From positions 1 through 32,525 of the forward strand of contig BFEA01000433.1 in assembly GCA_003427395.1 (NCBI GenBank): 32,525 nucleotides of DNA, written 5' to 3'. Below are positions 20,970 through 29,560 of this stretch, piece by piece. A model generated the notes under the pieces. The model ran no database searches and was not told the origin of the DNA. It was given only the letters and a program-made list of their open reading frames with translations. The DNA comes from Chara braunii (taxonomy: Eukaryota; Streptophyta; Charophyceae; Charales; Characeae). The position numbers and the translations under genes were made by a program. Numbering within the stretch: position 1 is the first letter of the stretch; each line of letters begins with the position of its first letter.

Positions 20970-21430
20970 AAAAACATTCCATAAAAAAAAAATCCGTTAT
21001 ATTTATAAATTATCATTCCAATGTCGTCCAATTCTAAAATTTATAGTTTTATTTGATAAGTTCCCGTCTAAGTATGAGCTTTCCCTTCCAATTATATCTA
21101 TTTGTTCAAGATGGAATGAAAGTTTGGACGATTTTATGAAATATTTTAATTAAACTTTCATTCTACTACAACAAATATCTTCTAATTTAGATTGGATTAG
21201 CCTATTTATGACTGGAAATCCTTACTTAGAATGACAGTTCAATTAAAATATTTCATGAACTCATCCAGACTTTCATTCCATCTCTAGCATGCAGTTCAAA
21301 TAAGAAGGGATACCCCATTTTTGGAAAGAAAATTTTCAAGTAAAACAAAAAAAAAATCAATTGGAATGACATTTTTTAAGATGGAATGGAAATTTGAAAT
21401 TTAGAATGTAATTTAACTATAGAATGATTA
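20970..21430. mobile_element. MITE inserted in the PLE linker region (ATTCCA family), copy 1
   Basis: A large imperfect inverted repeat. The strongest arms are about 21110-21168 (AGATGGAATGAAAGTTTGGA...) and 21229-21287 (...TCCAGACTTTCATTCCATCT). Weaker pairing outward includes CATTCCA-type words near both ends. It lies between the linker block ending near 20958 and the LANDLSARM block starting near 21490, which are adjacent in copy 1 of the PLE. It therefore inserted after the PLE did. There is no coding capacity, and the exact ends and target duplication are not resolved. Confidence 0.6.
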
Positions 21431-21449
21431 TTTAATTTTGAGATTTTTT

Positions 21450-22918
21450 TATGTTGCACAACAACCGAGTTTATCTTGGAAAACGTAAGTAATAACAATT
21501 TGGCAAACGATTTGTCAGCTCGGATGCGTGTGATGTTTAAAAAATCAAAGACAGTCGGATAAATATTACACAATCACAAATAGGTGCTTACACAAGCACC
21601 GGACTGTAATTGTGCAGTATCCCGACTTCCAAAAATTGAGAACCACATTTCCGGCAGATTAAGTGAAATCACAGAAAATCAGCTCTTGTGGAATGCAAAA
21701 AACGTACCCCATATGAACGAAAGAATTGGAAAGGAAGAAATTAAGAGGACAATCATCACTATCATTGCAAGTACACCACGACCACTAAGGAAGAAAATAA
21801 AAATTAAAATAGATGTCTCTACTTGCATCGAAAATAATAATGATATGAAGATTTTTCTTCACATATCAGAAGTATGGGAAGTAAAAAGAAGATTTGAACA
21901 ATGTATCCTATCACCATTGGACATAAATCCTGGAGAAACTTTTGTGGAATGCCGTAAAATTTGGTACGAGAAGACCCAAAAACTATTTCCGGAATCGAAT
22001 CATTACGAAATTATAAAACAAACAGAATCTGAGATCACTTAATTGGCCAAAAATACGTATCATGGATGTGGGCTGAAGAAAATCGCAGAATGGGATGAAA
22101 AGGGATCATACAGAAATGCGTATACAATTCAAAAAAGCAAGGACGTCACAAGACGCCGACCAATTGTGTCGACATATAAGGAGTCATCTCGAAAAGCATC
22201 GAAGGTACTATCAAGAGTTATCAACTTCATGTGTCAAGCATTGAAAGTTGGTTTCTCACTAAGACGAACGAACCAACTAGTACCTAGACTGAAGAAATGC
22301 AATCAAGTAGCAAAAGAAACGTACGGGGATATGGCTACGATAATCTGCTCGACATACGACGTCAAAGATATATTTTTGAATCTCGATCACACACATATCT
22401 TAAATGTCATGCAATGAATGATGAAAACGGCGAAAGAAAAACGGAAAACCCACTTCTGTTACAAGATGAGAGGAAAGTACATGAACTTTGGAAAAGCAAA
22501 CGGAACCTACGGATGGAGAACATTGAAGATTGAGTGTCTAATGAATCTGTTGTACTATGACATCAAACACGCATACTTCAAACTTCAAAGTACAAGGACC
22601 ATTATTATGCCAAGTAATGGGGATACCAATGGGGAAGGGCTCTAGCCCACCCACTGGCAACATGATATGTGCGTTCGACGAATACAGATGGTGTGCGCAG
22701 ACCGGAATTGATAAGAAACTTATCCACGGTATGATTTTTGTGGACGATGTAATGATGATCATAATAGCAAGTAAGGAAGATCAAACGAAAGAGTTGGAAT
22801 GTCTTAATTATTTTCAAACATGCTACCACCAATCTCTAAAACTTAAAATCAGATCAGACAACACGAACACAGAATGAACATATCTGGAAACAAGGGTGAC
22901 GAAATCAATCAGCGAACA
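21450..22918 (+). pseudogene. Reverse transcriptase of the PLE, with CxC motif
   Basis: The region opens with LANDLSARMRVMFKKSKTVG (stop-interrupted) and DCNCAVSRLPKIENHISGR, with the CxC motif at 21602-21616. A frame from 21584 continues with LDINPGETFVECRKIW and, past an in-frame TAA (22040-22042), RRRPIVSTYKESSRKASKVL (fingers). Motif A is YDVKDIFLNLDH (from 22355). Another stop lies at 22415-22417. A frameshift leads to motif B QVMGIPMGKGSSPP (from 22611) and motif C FVDDV (22737-22751), both with intact key residues. A stop at 22875-22877 precedes TYLETRV (motif E-like), after which the sequence jumps to the shared carboxy-terminal end. Part of the thumb therefore seems deleted. The enzyme would copy element RNA at a nicked target. 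This copy cannot. Confidence 0.75.
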
Positions 22919-23225
22919 GAATCATAAGATATGATGAAAGTAGCTCCAGATTGAAGGCATGTTGGAAATCGACGATGACAAAGACAACACAAAGAGCGAT
23001 TGCGGGAGATCCTGAGGATAGATGATAGTACACTGCAAGGATAGGGAAAGTGGCGAAGAAGGACTGGGAACGAAGGTTATAAATACTGAGGATAGTGGCT
23101 GAAATGATTACCTGAGCAGTGACGTAAAAGGGTAATCGCGACTGGTCTCGCATGCTATGGACATTACGTGTATGCTGTGAAAGTAAAACCTTGCACGTTT
23201 TGTCTACATTTGCATGTGTTTATCT
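22919..23225 (+). repeat. Right pseudo-LTR / 3' end of the PLE
   Basis: Carries the carboxy-terminal codons IIRYDESSSRLKACWK, then AIAGDPEDR and the same stop position as the left copy, followed by a ~200-base 3' untranslated part. The block GTGTATGCTGTGAAAG is present once (near 23170). It ends at TTTATCT (23219-23225), where CT-rich microsatellite starts, so this is the likely 3' boundary. Confidence 0.75.
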
Positions 23226-23356
23226 TTCTTTCTCTCTCTCTCTTATAAAAAAATAGAACAAAACTCTCTCTCTCTCTCTTTCGCTGGTAGCCCCCCCCCT
23301 CCCTCTCTCTCTATTTTTTTTTCTTTCTCACACTCATAACAATAAATGAAACAAAA

Positions 23357-23391
<35 letters not shown>

Positions 23392-23400
23392 GTGTTAGCT
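23226..23400 (+). repeat. (CT)n-rich microsatellite cluster with repeated ACAAAACTCTCT units
   Basis: Several CT tracts are separated by short A-rich spacers. The phrase GAACAAAACTCTCTCTCT or a near match occurs near 23252 and 23350, and again near 24988. The tract adjoins the PLE 3' end. Confidence 0.75.
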
Positions 23401-23569
23401 CTTAGTCTCATTGATTTGGCTACCTTAGGGCTGCGTTCCCCGCGCCCACGTGGTAGACAATAAATATATCTAGCTCCTCTTACAACCATGTCAGGGTGAA
23501 TCTCATTGCCATCTAGTTATGAGTTTGGTAGAAAATATCCTAGTGTGGTTATATCCTTACGAATGAAAA

Positions 23570-23900
23570 AAAATATAGAATTAACAAATCACTCCATAAT
23601 ACACAATCATTATATGATTAAAGTAATCATTCCATTTAAAAAAATAATCATTCCACTTTTAAAATTTTTCGTCCTACTTGGAAACTTTCATTATAGTTTG
23701 AACTGCATGTTGGAGATGAAATGATTTCAAATGAAATATTATTCTATTATAAGGATTTTCAATAAAAAATAGAGTTAATCCAATATAAATTTGAAGTTAT
23801 TCGTCATAGTAAAATGAAAGTCTAATCAAGATAATTCATAGATTAGTCCAAACTTTCATTCCATCTTTAACAAATAAATGTATTTCGAAGGGGGGAAAAA
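23570..23900 (-). mobile_element. MITE, ATTCCA family, copy 2 (inverted)
   Basis: The reverse complement of about 23740-23885 aligns with 21110-21215: AAGATGGAATGAAAGTTTGG, GACTTTCATTTTACTA and ATTGGATTAA correspond to AAGATGGAATGAAAGTTTGG, AACTTTCATTCTACTA and ATTGGATTAG. CATTCCA-type words recur at its left side (23625-23660). No coding capacity is seen. Confidence 0.55.
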
Positions 23901-24045
23901 ATATTTTAAACAGAAATACATCAAATAAAACTAAAAATTTTAGAATTGGACTAGGTTACCATCGGGGCCGCTCGGATCACTCTCTTTTCCAGGGCATCCT
24001 GGCTGTGCAAGGACCAGGGAAGGTCCCAAAAAAGAAGGAAAGAGT

Positions 24046-24170
24046 ATGGTCTCACTCCACCACTCTCCGAATGTGCAAAATGAAGACTGAATCTTCCGGC
24101 AGAACACGAAAGATACATTGCCACGTTTTTTGTCTTTTGTGGATGTGAAGAGTAGTGGAGCGAGACCCAT
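24046..24170. mobile_element. Foldback element, GCTCCACTACTCT family, copy 1
   Basis: The left end ATGGTCTCACTCCACCACTC pairs with the right end, whose reverse complement begins ATGGGTCTCGCTCCACTACT. An inner GAATCTT.../...AAAGATAC pair near the middle forms a second stem. The same architecture recurs at 30581-30707 and, decayed, at 31333-31467. Target duplications are not clear. Confidence 0.65.
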
Positions 24171-24277
24171 ATTTGCGCCTTACAACTTGCCAAACAGAAG
24201 CTGAAGAATGACCGACCCAACCGGGGGCTCGGTCTCACCTGCACCTTTCCGTTATAGGAAGTTACCACAAAGTGGGT

Positions 24278-24973
24278 TCTTAGGGGACAAATGTTTTCTG
24301 GGACCGGTCCTTGGCAAAATTGTGGACTACCTACAACTAACTCTTTTAAAACCGGGAGTTTTGGAAAAAGGAAGGACCGGTCCTCGGGTGGAAGTGGACC
24401 CCAAAAATAAGTGGGGGGCGTTGCACCGGTCCCCGGGTAGAAGCGGACCGCAAAAAGAAGTGCGGGCATGTGAACTGCAAAAGGGCCCTTAGGCCCAGGC
24501 ATTGAGCCCCGTCTTCTCAAAACAGGGAGGTCAGGCACAACGAAATAGGCGTTTTGCAAGAGGCAACTTTGACGATTTTTTGTGCTCGGACGAACATGCG
24601 CAAAAATCTGAAATTTTGAGAATCCATAGATGAGGTCGTGTTCTTTCCAGAAATAATAATAGAACATNTACAAAAAATCATTTACACTGCGAAATACTCT
24701 GCTGCGCCGATTTGGCACATTTTTCATTTTTGCCACTCAGCCATGCCTGGGCCAACTAAAAAAGTACTCCAAATTCAGTGAGCTTTCACGCTCAGAAGAA
24801 TGCGTGAAAAAACCTGAAAATCGGAGTACTCATAGATTTTGTTGTGATCTTTCCAAGAAAAACGCTAAATAAAATTTAAAAAATCATGCCAACTGCAAAA
24901 TAGATCGCGGCCGCAATTTGACCCATATTTCAATTTTGCCATTCAGTCTCTCTCTCTCTCTCTCTCTCTCTCT
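24278..24973 (+). repeat. ~680-bp dispersed repeat ending in (CT)n, copy 2
   Basis: Second copy of the repeat at 16370-17044, in the same orientation 7.9 kb away. It has the same internal ~48-bp tandem (units near 24397 and 24446) and the same CAATTTTGCCATTCA end before CT repeats (24947-24974). One ambiguous base lies at 24667. Because both copies end in (CT)n, the tail seems to belong to the repeat. Confidence 0.7.
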
Positions 24974-25027
24974 TGTATCAACAAAGGGAACAAAACTCTC
25001 TCTCTCTCTTTCTCTAGAGTAGTCCCC

Positions 25028-26365
25028 NTTTTTTTTTTTTTTTTTTTTTTTTTTAACACACTTTTTTGTCACCTCCTCCAGTCCTCTTTCTTCCCTCCCC
25101 TTCCTCACTGGAAATTTTGCGCCTCAGCCTCCCTTCCCTCACCCCCCTTAAATCCACTCGAATTAACTTTTTACTGGAAATCAAGAGGACCTATAGTACC
25201 TGCCTAACTCGTAAGAGGCCTGGTAATAGGAAAGCACCGGCTACTTCGCCAGTAGGGGGGAAGGAAAAAGGGTCTAGTAGGATTTTTTTTTTTTTTTCCT
25301 ATTGCGTGGCTTCCCCTCCAATTTTTTGCTTGGTCTAACGCTCTTTGTGACGGTCTTTCGCTCGTTTTCTCACACTCTCTCTTGGCTCGTCCCCCCCTTC
25401 TCCTTCTTCCTTTTCTTGGTTTCCACTGTTGCATGCCTTTTCTTTTTGTAACTCGTTTATGTTTTTCTCTTATACTCTCTTGTTGTTCCCGGTGGCTCTC
25501 CTTTTTTTCTCTCTCTCCTTCCTTTCTTTTCTTCCCGGATTTCCCCTTCTGCTTTTCTCCTCTTCCCTCTCCTCTCCCCCTCCCTTCTTGTCTTTCGTTT
25601 TCCTCTCCTGGTATCCCCTTTTCCTCTTCTTTGCCCCTTGTTCTTTCCAATCGCTGCTGCCGCTGTTTTCTTGTTCCCTTCCCTCTTCTCATTTCCTTCT
25701 GCCCTTTCTGCTCTCCTCACTCCTTTTCTCTTTCAATCCTTCTCCCTCTCTCTTCCTTTCTCTCCGTCCGCTCATTCCGCTCTTGTCTTCTTCCTACCTC
25801 TCTCCCCCGTCTCTTTTGCTCCCTCGTTCCGCCTTCGCTTAGCTCTTGGGTCACCCTTTTATTCAGTCTTTCTTATCCCTCTTTCTCATCCGTCTTTCTC
25901 TCTGGATTTTCGTTCCCCTTTGTTTCTACTCGTCGTTCTCAGATCGGTCCTATGCTCTTTTCATCGATTCCCGCATTCTCTGTTCTTTACTTCTACTCCT
26001 TTCTACCCCTGTGTATCCTTCGACGACCCCNCCCCCCCCCCNCCTTTTCTCTCTCCCCCTCTCTCCCCTTCTCTCCCCCCTTTTTCTCCTGCCAGTCTCT
26101 CCCCGTTTCGGATTCATTTTCTGCCCTCCCTTTTTCCCTCCCCTTTTTTTTCTCTGTGCCTTCGCCGCCCCTTTTTCCTGTTTTTTGGCTCTCGTTTTCG
26201 CCTCTTCCCCGTCGGTCTGCTCATCTTGCCTGTTTGCCCTTCCCTGTCTTGTTCTCATCACCTCCTTCTCCCTTCTCTCTCTGCTTGCCCATCTACCTTT
26301 CCCTATTTATATTTCCCTGTAGTGCTCCTTAATTCCCTCGCTCTCCGAGTCCCCCTCCCTTCCCT
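25028..26365. repeat. Polypyrimidine tract (T run plus C/T-rich sequence)
   Basis: A T run (25028-25054) opens a stretch of over 1.3 kb in which the plus strand is overwhelmingly C and T, especially from 25330. Open frames up to 316 codons are leucine/serine/phenylalanine/proline-rich on the plus strand and arginine/glutamate/lysine-rich on the minus strand, as such composition predicts. They are not treated as genes. Ambiguous bases lie near 26031-26042. The tract resembles the pyrimidine-rich intron-like DNA after 28424. Confidence 0.7.
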
Positions 26366-26403
26366 CTGTCTCTTATACACATCTAGATGTGTATAAGAGA
26401 CAG
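26366..26403. other. Nextera mate-pair junction adapter (assembly artefact)
   Basis: A perfect 38-bp palindrome made of CTGTCTCTTATACACATCT followed by its reverse complement AGATGTGTATAAGAGACAG. This is the Tn5 mosaic-end junction sequence formed when tagmented fragments are circularised for Nextera mate-pair libraries. It is not expected in a natural genome. Composition changes sharply here, from pyrimidine-rich on the left to purine/GC-rich on the right, so the two sides were probably joined in the library. Confidence 0.97.
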
Positions 26404-27549
26404 CAGTGGGGAGCCTACGAAATCCACGGTGGGCGGACGTGGGGCTTGAATGGGGTGCGTAGCGACAAACCCTCTCTTTCTCCCCACTTGGGTCGAGGTG
26501 CGGGAAGGGTGGTGGGGGCGGGGGAGGGGGGAAGGGGAAGGGGAAGGGGAAGCGGATTGGCCGTGGTGGTGTCCTTAGTTTGTCCCTGCCAGCGTGCCCA
26601 CGGCGGAACCAAGCGGGAAATTTTCCAACCACGTGGCGGGCCGAGGTTTTCGTGCGGCCCCTAATTGCGGGGGGGTTGATGTGGTGAAGGGGTGGTTCTT
26701 TCCTTTCATTTCCCGCCGTACGCCAGCTGCTGGTCCGGTTGACACGTGTCCAGTCTTGACGTGAAACGATGATGACGTGTTGTTCTCAGCCGTTGATTGG
26801 GATCCGTTTAGTGGCGGGGAGCAAGATGCAATCCGGGGGTGCAAAGCACCCCGCCAGCGCGGGGCTGTGATATCACTGATATGGTGCCGCCGCCACGTGC
26901 GAGCTTGCTCAGCAGTTGAAGCATTGGGGATGCCGATGGCTATGTCTGCATGAATCCCTAACCGCCGAGGTGATATCGAATTGCTTTGGCAGAAAATACT
27001 ACGGTAGAACCACCTGATACAACGTAGCAGATCCGTGGAAAGGGGGAGTGGTTATATGAGCGAAAAGAAGAGCGCGGCGGGGGGCGCGGGGCGGGCGGGC
27101 GCGCAGGGAGGGGAGGGGAGGGGAGGGGAGGAGGCCTCTTCGGCGGCTCCATTCTGTCTGATCGATCCGCCAATGATGGACCTGCTTCAGTCCTATTGAT
27201 GAGTGTTTGCCACGTGGCCACGGAGGGAAGATGAGTGTTTTCGACGGTGAGAGAGGATTTTACGTATGTACATACTGATCCCGTCCCCAGCAGCTTGTTC
27301 CGCAAGGCGGTAGGTTGCCGTCGCCAGATAGCCGCCAGCTCTGATCGTATCGTAAGGGCCAGCAGTTATCTACCTTGGAGGTATTCTCTACCTTGGATTT
27401 TGCCCCCTCGACATAATCAACGGCGAGCAGGGCAGCAGTTATCGCACTCCTTTGCACTCGTGCTTCCCCCTCACCTTCTGCTTCTACCTATGCTCGGCTC
27501 TCTACTTGTGCTCTGTTCTCTACATGTGTTCGTTTGCACTGCTTCGCAG
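26404..27549 (+). promoter_or_regulatory. GC-rich upstream region with E2F-like and G-box motifs
   Basis: Lies upstream of the two candidate exons. It carries GCGGGAAA (26613-26620) and its reverse complement TTTCCCGC (26709-26716), both matching the plant E2F consensus. It also has palindromic ACGT-core boxes CCACGTGG (26629-26636), GACACGTGTC (26741-26750) and GCCACGTGGC (27209-27218), and TGACGTG words near 26758 and 26773. Hairpins GGGGTGC/GCACCCC and CCCCGC/GCGGGG sit at 26836-26864. Such clusters fit a plant promoter with cell-cycle or bZIP/bHLH input. Transcription start and any 5' leader exon are not determined. Confidence 0.4.
27102..27133 (+). repeat. GGGGA repeat, G-quadruplex-prone
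   Basis: Five or more GGGGA units in a row follow a very GC-rich stretch (27073-27101). A second G-rich tract lies at 26515-26553. Either could form a G-quadruplex on the plus strand. Confidence 0.5.
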
Positions 27550-27702
27550 GCTGCTCAGGAAGAGAGGATGGAATTGGGCGAGCTTACGCAATGATTCGCG
27601 GGGATGATTTTGACGCCGAACGATGTTTCTATCCTTGTTTGATCGATCTGGATAACGGAATTGAGGGCTGCTTTCCACAATGTGCGAAATTTGAGACACA
27701 AG
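27550..27702 (+). CDS. Candidate internal exon, cysteine-containing, unknown product
   Basis: A CAG acceptor after a C/T-rich run (27549) and a CAAG|GTGAGA donor (27702/27703) bound 153 bases with an open frame. The frame reads GCSGREDGIGRAYAMIRG, then CFYPCLIDLDNGIEGCFPQC, then AKFETQG. The cysteines form a CxxxC-x9-CxxxC pattern. Composition is balanced, unlike the neighbouring low-complexity frames, which is the main reason to list it. I do not recognise the family. It could be a leader exon of the VEFS-type gene downstream, a different gene, or chance. Another frame over the same stretch (from ATG 27491) begins with a hydrophobic LGSLLVLCSLHVFVC segment, a possible signal peptide. Confidence 0.3.
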
Positions 27703-28018
27703 GTGAGACGCGGAAATGCTATTTGGAAAATTCACTACTAACCAAGGAAGAAGAGCGCGCGCTTCAGCTGGCAAGCGAGAGGAAAAGGGTTGATGGGTGG
27801 GGGGGAATTGACGAGTGAGAGCAAGAGAGGGTTTGGCAAGTGGGGAGGAGAGAGGAGAGGATAAGTACACACAAGTACTCGTCACTTGTGCGTAGGACGG
27901 CAAAACGGAGAACATTAAAGAACAGCAGCTGGAGTGGCGGGGTGGTAAAGCCCAGGCTGGAGAGAATGATGGAAGGGGGGGGAGCAAAGGTATAATGTGC
28001 AAGACGACGCTGCCGGCG

Positions 28019-28417
28019 ATGGCTGCGCGGTGCCGCGGTGTGAAAGTAGGGGGTCATGGTGTGGGAACGGCAGTCTCTGGCGGAGGGGGAGGTGGGGATG
28101 GGGTTGGCGGGAGTGGGCCTGCTGGGGTGGGAGGAGGAGGGAAAGGGAGCGGGAGGGGGGGCGGCAGAGGAACTGTCGGAGGGCGGGGACGAGGAGGCGG
28201 AGGAGGAGGAGGATCAAGTCCGCCGGCGGTGGATAGTGAAGAGGGGAGAACGAAGGCGATACCTCTGGGATCGGTAGGTGGTCGATGTGATGGCGGGGGA
28301 GAGAATGACAGCAGTCAACCTCGATTGCCTACGCAGGATGAGGCAGAAGCCAGCTTAAGGGTGTATTGTAAGCCTGTGGAGTTGTATAACTTGATTCAGA
28401 CGCGCTGCGAGAAGAAT
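28019..28417 (+). CDS. EMF2-like: First coding exon of a VEFS-type Polycomb protein (EMF2/VRN2/SUZ12-like), rest not in view
   Basis: The frame ends ASLRVYCKPVELYNLIQTRC EKN at a consensus donor, AAT|GTGAGT (28417/28418). YCKPVELYN is the hallmark of the amino terminus of plant EMF2/VRN2-class proteins, the SUZ12 homologues of Polycomb repressive complex 2, which deposits H3K27 methylation in the nucleus. The downstream zinc finger and VEFS box would be in later exons that I could not find here. I prefer the start at 28019 (GCGATGGCT, a good plant context). An in-frame ATG at 27995 adds eight residues. Residues ~18-65 are nearly pure glycine with Ser/Arg, longer than usual for the family's variable leader. 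The following intron is very pyrimidine-rich. The exon is 399 bases and ends in phase 0. Confidence 0.75.
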
Positions 28418-29451
28418 GTGAGTTATTGCTTCCGTTGCCCGCTCTCCTCCCTCCCCTCCCTCCCCTCCCTCCAGCCTTCAATTTCTTCCCTTGTATTCAT
28501 TTTCCTTGCCTTGCCTCCCTTTTGATGTGTTGCGTAAGTTCTTTTTGCTCTTCCTCTCTTTCGATCATACATTTCCTTGCTGTCTGTCTTCTTGCTTTCG
28601 TCTCCTCGCTTTTCGTCCTCCTCCCTCTTCTCGCATCGTCCTTGTGCGGCCCCTGCTCGCTTTGCTTGCTTTCCTCCTCTCCCTCCTCTCCCTCCTCTCC
28701 CTCCTCTCCCTCCTCTCCCTCCTCTCCTTCCGTTCCGTCACTCTTCTTGCATTCTTCTCTCCAGTTCCAAGATGAGTTCTATGCATTCTACTTCGTCCAC
28801 CGTTTCAAGATGAGCTGCACAAGTTTTTGTCTGTTCTTCCTCCCTTTTGATCACACGTTTCCTTCTTTTGGTTTCTACTATCTTTCTTCTTCCTTTCTTC
28901 CCTTTCCTACCTCCTTTCCCTTCTCGGGGTTCTTTTTACTCGTACTCCCTTTTCCTCCGTTTTCCGCGCTTTTGCTCCCTCCCTCCCTCTCGCTCTCGCT
29001 CTCGCTCTCGCTCTCGCTCCCATCGTCTCTTTTCCCTTCTTTCGTGTGCTGTCTTCAATTTCTTCTCCGTCCTTCATCTTCTTCCTCGTCTGCTCTGCGT
29101 ACTCCCTTTTCCTCCCTCCCTCCCTCCCTTCTTCTCGCTCTCCTCATCATTCGTTTCCCTTCTTTCTTCTTCTTCCTTCATCTTCTTCCTTTTCTATTCC
29201 GCCTGCCTGTCTCTCCCCGCTCCCCCTTCTCTCCGAGAGAATGCAGTGGGACTGTTGATTTCTCCACCCGGTTTTTGACAATGAAATCAGGGATGCTTGG
29301 GTCCAAGAAGGTTGCCCCTCTTACAAGTTGAGTCTGAGTGTGACTGTCTGCACACTGGCGTCGGCAGCTGTCCATCCGTCTTTTCAGACGTTCTTCACCT
29401 CAGTCCTGGACACGTGTCATGTCAGGAGCCCTTATGCATTGATCATCTTGC
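28418..29451 (+). other. Pyrimidine-rich intron (after the VEFS-type exon)
   Basis: Starts at the GTGAGT donor. The plus strand is dominated by C/T with a 9-bp TCCTCTCCC array (about 28678-28730), a CTCGCT array (28989-29020) and CCCT repeats (29109-29130). The 301-codon frame across it is Leu/Ser/Pro/Phe low complexity. A less biased patch at 29230-29420 was examined for the next exon of the family, and no convincing match was seen. Confidence 0.55.
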
Positions 29452-29560
29452 TACCGTCTTCCCCCGAACACAACGCACCCTTATTTTGGCTGTATCTGGC
29501 CGGAAATGTAGCTTGGATACGTTCATTTTTAGGGTGCGTTATGATCGGGGGAAGACGGTA
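29452..29560. mobile_element. Small MITE with TACCGTCTTC ends, TA-flanked, copy 1
   Basis: TACCGTCTTCCCCCGAACAC on the left pairs with the right end, whose reverse complement is TACCGTCTTCCCCCGATCAT. The match continues to AACGCACCCT, giving about 30-bp arms in a 109-bp element. TA at both ends fits the TA target duplication of Tc1/mariner-type elements. It has no coding capacity. Related to 31171-31289. Confidence 0.7.

Larger units (their letters stand above)
18143..23225 (+). mobile_element. Penelope-like retroelement with permuted domains (endonuclease before reverse transcriptase)
   Basis: Pseudo-LTRs (18143-18496 and 22919-23225) enclose, in order, an RS-rich and coiled-coil segment, a SAP-like domain, GIY-YIG endonuclease, linker, CxC motif and reverse transcriptase. 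Canonical PLEs carry GIY-YIG after the reverse transcriptase. Endonuclease-first elements (Chlamys and Naiad groups) are described from green algae, protists and some animals. GIPMG in motif B and FVDD in motif C fit the PLE/telomerase branch. At least five in-frame stops or frameshifts and an inserted MITE (20970-21430) make this copy inactive. The right side abuts (CT)n. The left side lies near (CT)n and the N gap. PLEs move by target-primed reverse transcription in the nucleus. Confidence 0.75.

Noticed and set aside
25382-26396. Open frames of 158-316 codons on the plus strand (and Arg/Glu-rich ones on the minus strand)
   Set aside because: They lie in a C/T-only tract, are open in several frames at once, and show pure composition-driven amino acids. 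No motif is present and the stretch abuts an adapter artefact.
26366-26403. Natural palindrome or transposon end
   Set aside because: Every base matches the Tn5 mosaic-end junction used in mate-pair libraries, so a biological origin is not credible.
28426-29331. 301-codon plus-strand frame after the VEFS-type exon
   Set aside because: Leu/Ser/Pro/Phe low complexity in a pyrimidine-rich intron, with no recognisable domain. It begins after a strong splice donor.
29230-29420. Possible second exon of the VEFS-type gene
   Set aside because: A less biased patch with an open frame, but it does not match the conserved block expected after YCKPVELYN, and splice sites are not convincing.
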